Source of the DNA: an uncultured Veillonellaceae bacterium
GTDB lineage: Bacteria; Bacillota; Negativicutes; Selenomonadales; Selenomonadaceae
Assembly (NCBI GenBank): GCA_900315575.1
Contig: OMZR01000007.1
Span: 1 to 43,883, forward strand
Direction: 5' to 3'
Length of the DNA stretch: 43,883 nucleotides
Every line of letters begins with the position of its first letter. Position 1 is the stretch's first letter. A program made the translations under genes and the position numbers. The notes under the pieces were generated by a model, which was not told the DNA's origin, ran no database searches, and worked only from the letters and a program-made list of their open reading frames with translations. Shown here in pieces: positions 41,794 through 43,883 of this stretch.

Positions 41794-42645
41794 TCAATAA
41801 ACGACGCCAAACTCATGTGCAATCTGCTCGACTTCTTTTAACGAAAGATTCGTCTTGAGCGCAATTTCTGGAAAAGAAACTTTCTCTTGCAACATATGCC
41901 AAACGCGAATGACGAGTGCCTTGCCCTTGGCTTCGCCCTCCGCTCTGCCTCTCGCCTCGCCTGCTTTTTCTCCATCTTTCCGCGCGTCGCGCAGATTCAA
42001 TTCGTATTTCATATAGCTCACCCTCTCTTTCTCATTCCTTTTCACGTCATTGACCCGCTGATCTAGTGCTTGCACCAGCGGGTTTGCACTGATGATGCCG
42101 CTATTCACATAGTCCATAAATGCCTGAAGCTGCGGCGTGATATCCTCGCCCATGCCACGCGTATTGAGGATAATCTTGACAGTATCATCTCCGAGTTTCA
42201 GCGTCGCATCGCGGCAGCAGGTGTTTTCAAAGCAATAGAGATGCCATCCGCGCTTGTAAGGATCAAACGGACAGATGAAAATAATGATTGTCTTTTTGAG
42301 CTCAACATAATCTTTACCACGCGCCAAATGATCGGCATCCATCTGCGACTGGTAGTAGCGCATGCGTTTCGCCAGTTCCTCGTCAGTTTCACTGCCGACT
42401 TGCATTTCCACGTCATAGACGGTATGCGCCTCGTCCTCGACGTACACATCGAGCCGCACGCCCTTGCTCTCATAGCCTGCTTTGAGCGACAATTCTTCAC
42501 CGAGATATTTGATATCATGAATCGGTTCGTCCAGAATGGCCTCAAGCACACTCATGCAAAGTTCCTTGCTCTTCATGACGGCCTTGAACATGAAGTCATC
42601 CTGAATCGTGAGGTCTTCCCAAGCCTTGAAAACAAATGCCACGTG
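41794..42645 (-). CDS. Rpn-family recombination-promoting nuclease / PD-(D/E)XK transposase-like protein
   Basis: About 283 residues matching the PDDEXK_2 (Rpn/YhgA-like) family. Residues about 10-215 hold the family core: TIQDDFMFKAVM at the start, the catalytic-type LDVYVED and YDVEMQV pair, RMRYYQSQMDADHL, then PFDPYKRGWHLYCFEN. A Gly/Glu/Arg-rich repeat (GEARGRAEGEAKGKAL) links to a short helical end that may be a helix-turn-helix. E. coli Rpn proteins cut DNA and promote RecA-independent recombination. GTG at 42645 with AGAGG upstream is my preferred start; another GTG lies two codons earlier. No terminal inverted repeats or target duplications were seen, so it is not treated as an insertion sequence. 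Confidence 0.85.
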   Translation of the reverse strand, partial: HVAFVFKAWEDLTIQDDFMFKAVMKSKELCMSVLEAILDEPIHDIKYLGEELSLKAGYESKGVRLDVYVEDEAHTVYDVEMQVGSETDEELAKRMRYYQSQMDADHLARGKDYVELKKTIIIFICPFDPYKRGWHLYCFENTCCRDATLKLGDDTVKIILNTRGMGEDITPQLQAFMDYVNSGIISANPLVQALDQRVNDVKRNEKERVSYMKYELNLRDARKDGEKAGEARGRAEGEAKGKALVIRVWHMLQEKVSFPEIALKTNLSLKEVEQIAHEFGVVY

Positions 42646-42755
42646 CACCACCTCTCTTGCCTTTATCCATCGATTTTATTCTTATTTTAGCGAAAATCGT
42701 CGTTTTCTGCAACCGCAAAAGGAAGCTCAATGAGATTCTGCTCCTGTCAGGAACA

Positions 42756-42785
42756 CAAAAGAAGCGCCCGGTTCCGAGCGCTTCT
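42756..42785 (-). terminator. rho-independent terminator of the chemotaxis gene
   Basis: AGAAGCGC and GCGCTTCT form an 8-bp stem with a 10-nt loop (42760-42785), followed on the - strand by TTTTGTG, about 20 bases after the gene's stop. Confidence 0.75.
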
Positions 42786-42806
42786 CTTCCATATCTTGTT
42801 GTTGCT

Positions 42807-43883
42807 TCAGATTTTGAACTTCGCGGCCATATCCTGCAGCTCAGCCGCCATCTTGGCGAGCGCCTGCGACGCGGCGGCGATTTCTTCGTTCGATGCCGAC
42901 TGCTCTTCTGTCGCGGCCGAGATGGTCTCGGTCTGCTCCGCCGTCTTCTGGCTGACGGTCTGGATGCCGGCGACGGCTGTCGAGATGTGGTCGCCGCTCT
43001 TCGAGACGTTCTGCACGGCGGCGTCGATCGTCGTCATCTGCACCGTGATGTCCGTGACCTGCTGCATGATATGCGAGAACTCGTCGCCGACGGCGCGGAT
43101 GGCTTCGACGCCGCTCTGCACTTCCTCTGTGCCGCTCTTCATCGCGGCGACTGCCTGATCCGTATCGGACTGGATCGTCTCGATGCGGCGGCGGATCTCT
43201 TCGGCGGCCTCCTGCGACTGCTCGGCGAGCTTGCGGACTTCGTCAGCGACGACGGAGAAACCGCGTCCCTGCTCGCCCGCGCGGGCCGCCTCGATGGCGG
43301 CGTTGAGCGCGAGCAGGTTCGTCTGGTCGGCGATGCCAGCGATGGTCTCGATGATCGTACCGATTTCCTTCGAGCTCTCGCCGAGCTTTGCGACGACATC
43401 GGCCGACTGGCCGACGCTCGTCTCGATATGCGCCATGCGATTGATGGCCTCGCCCATGAGCTTCTGCCCATGCTCGGCCGACTCCGCCGCTTCCGACGAC
43501 TTGCCCGTGATGTCTTTCGTCTGGTGCGCGACGCCGTCGAGCTCGGCGAGGACGCCCTCGACGCTCTTCGTCGCGTTGTCGACATGCTGCGTCTGCTCCG
43601 TCATGCCGTCCGCGACGGTCGAGACGGTCTGCGCGACATTCGTCGCGGCATCGGCCGACTGGTGCGCGCTCGCCGTGAGCTCTTCGCTCGAAGCCGCGAC
43701 CTGCTCGCTCGTATTGCGCATCTTGCCGATGAGCTCCTTGATGTGGTTCTTCATCGCATTGAAGCTCTGCGTGAGGTCGCCAATCTCATCCGTCGCCTCC
43801 GGCACGATGTCCTGCGCCGAAAGGTCGCCCGAGGCGAGCTGCTCGGCATGGCCGCGCAGGATTTCGAGGCGGCGCGTGATGGC
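42807..43883 (-). CDS. methyl-accepting chemotaxis protein, signalling part (5'-truncated by window edge)
   Basis: The visible 358 residues begin inside a HAMP linker ([28 protein letters not shown]) and run through the methylation helices to the kinase-control hairpin [16 protein letters not shown] with [13 protein letters not shown], then back through [18 protein letters not shown] to the end AAKFKI. The reading frame is open to the last base, so the sensor domain and membrane segments lie beyond the window. It would pass ligand signals to CheA/CheW at the cell pole. The end lacks a CheR-tethering pentapeptide. The Gln/Glu-rich helices [17 protein letters not shown] carry likely methylation sites. 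Confidence 0.93.
   Translation of the reverse strand, partial: AITRRLEILRGHAEQLASGDLSAQDIVPEATDEIGDLTQSFNAMKNHIKELIGKMRNTSEQVAASSEELTASAHQSADAATNVAQTVSTVADGMTEQTQHVDNATKSVEGVLAELDGVAHQTKDITGKSSEAAESAEHGQKLMGEAINRMAHIETSVGQSADVVAKLGESSKEIGTIIETIAGIADQTNLLALNAAIEAARAGEQGRGFSVVADEVRKLAEQSQEAAEEIRRRIETIQSDTDQAVAAMKSGTEEVQSGVEAIRAVGDEFSHIMQQVTDITVQMTTIDAAVQNVSKSGDHISTAVAGIQTVSQKTAEQTETISAATEEQSASNEEIAAASQALAKMAAELQDMAAKFKI

Noticed and set aside
41794..42645. Insertion sequence around the Rpn-family gene
   Set aside because: No terminal inverted repeats, target duplications or DDE transposase; Rpn proteins usually occur as solitary genes.

Overview
The window suggests a diderm, fairly GC-rich member of the Firmicutes, most likely one of the Negativicutes (Selenomonas/Mitsuokella-like). 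The signs are strong AGGAGG-type ribosome binding sites and Firmicutes-like gene content (4-hydroxybutyrate dehydrogenase, Rpn-family nuclease, MurNAc uptake with MupG) together with an RND efflux pump, which implies an outer membrane. This is inference; there is no rRNA or tRNA in the window to fix the taxonomy.

Layout. (1) 1-3177, + strand: the end of a MurNAc-type PTS permease, MupG, a metal-sensing ArsR regulator and a secreted NlpC/P60 hydrolase. (2) 3288-9433, - strand: an efflux operon in the order tetR, MATE, membrane fusion protein, RND pump, with two matching TetR-type half-site palindromes, one at the tetR promoter and one overlapping the MATE stop codon. (3) 9595-16059, - strand: a TauE/SafE permease followed by a Wadjet/MksBEF-like SMC set, jetA-jetB-jetC, with no jetD. 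(4) 16319-17863, + strand: a DASS/SLC13 anion transporter. (5) 17928-33846, - strand: about 16 kb of tightly packed genes ending in a DISARM-like core. In transcription order these are an unknown 265-aa protein, a protein joining an HsdM C-terminal-like part to an HsdS-type target recognition domain, a small membrane protein, an SPFH/YdjI-like protein with a zinc ribbon, a four-helix membrane protein, a zinc-ribbon coiled-coil protein, a single-pass membrane protein, a PPP-family phosphatase, a large protein in the drmE position that is interrupted by one in-frame TAG, DrmA, DrmB, and a NERD-nuclease/SF1-helicase fusion. (6) 34040-39564: alanine racemase, then a GABA-to-4-hydroxybutyrate pair (aminotransferase and dehydrogenase) facing a PucR-type regulator that carries a frameshift. 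(7) 39536-43883, - strand: a YbjN-like protein overlapping uxaC, an Rpn-family nuclease, and a methyl-accepting chemotaxis protein that runs off the window.

The most interesting unit is region 5. It has DrmA and DrmB but no recognisable catalytic DNA methyltransferase and no PLD nuclease (DrmC). In their place are a NERD nuclease-helicase, a specificity-type protein and a membrane/phosphatase cassette. A near-consensus promoter stands at each of two points: before the first gene, with a duplicated 13-nt element, and just before the drmE-like gene. A methyltransferase-free DISARM relative is the working hypothesis. I recall the name ARMADA being used for DISARM-related arrays built on YprA-family helicases, but cannot check whether this gene set has been described.

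A family of short palindromic repeats, some arranged as inverted pairs around a core of about 70-90 nt, lies in several intergenic regions. These repeats supply the last codons of the RND pump and the stop codon neighbourhood of jetC, and one pair separates jetA from jetB.
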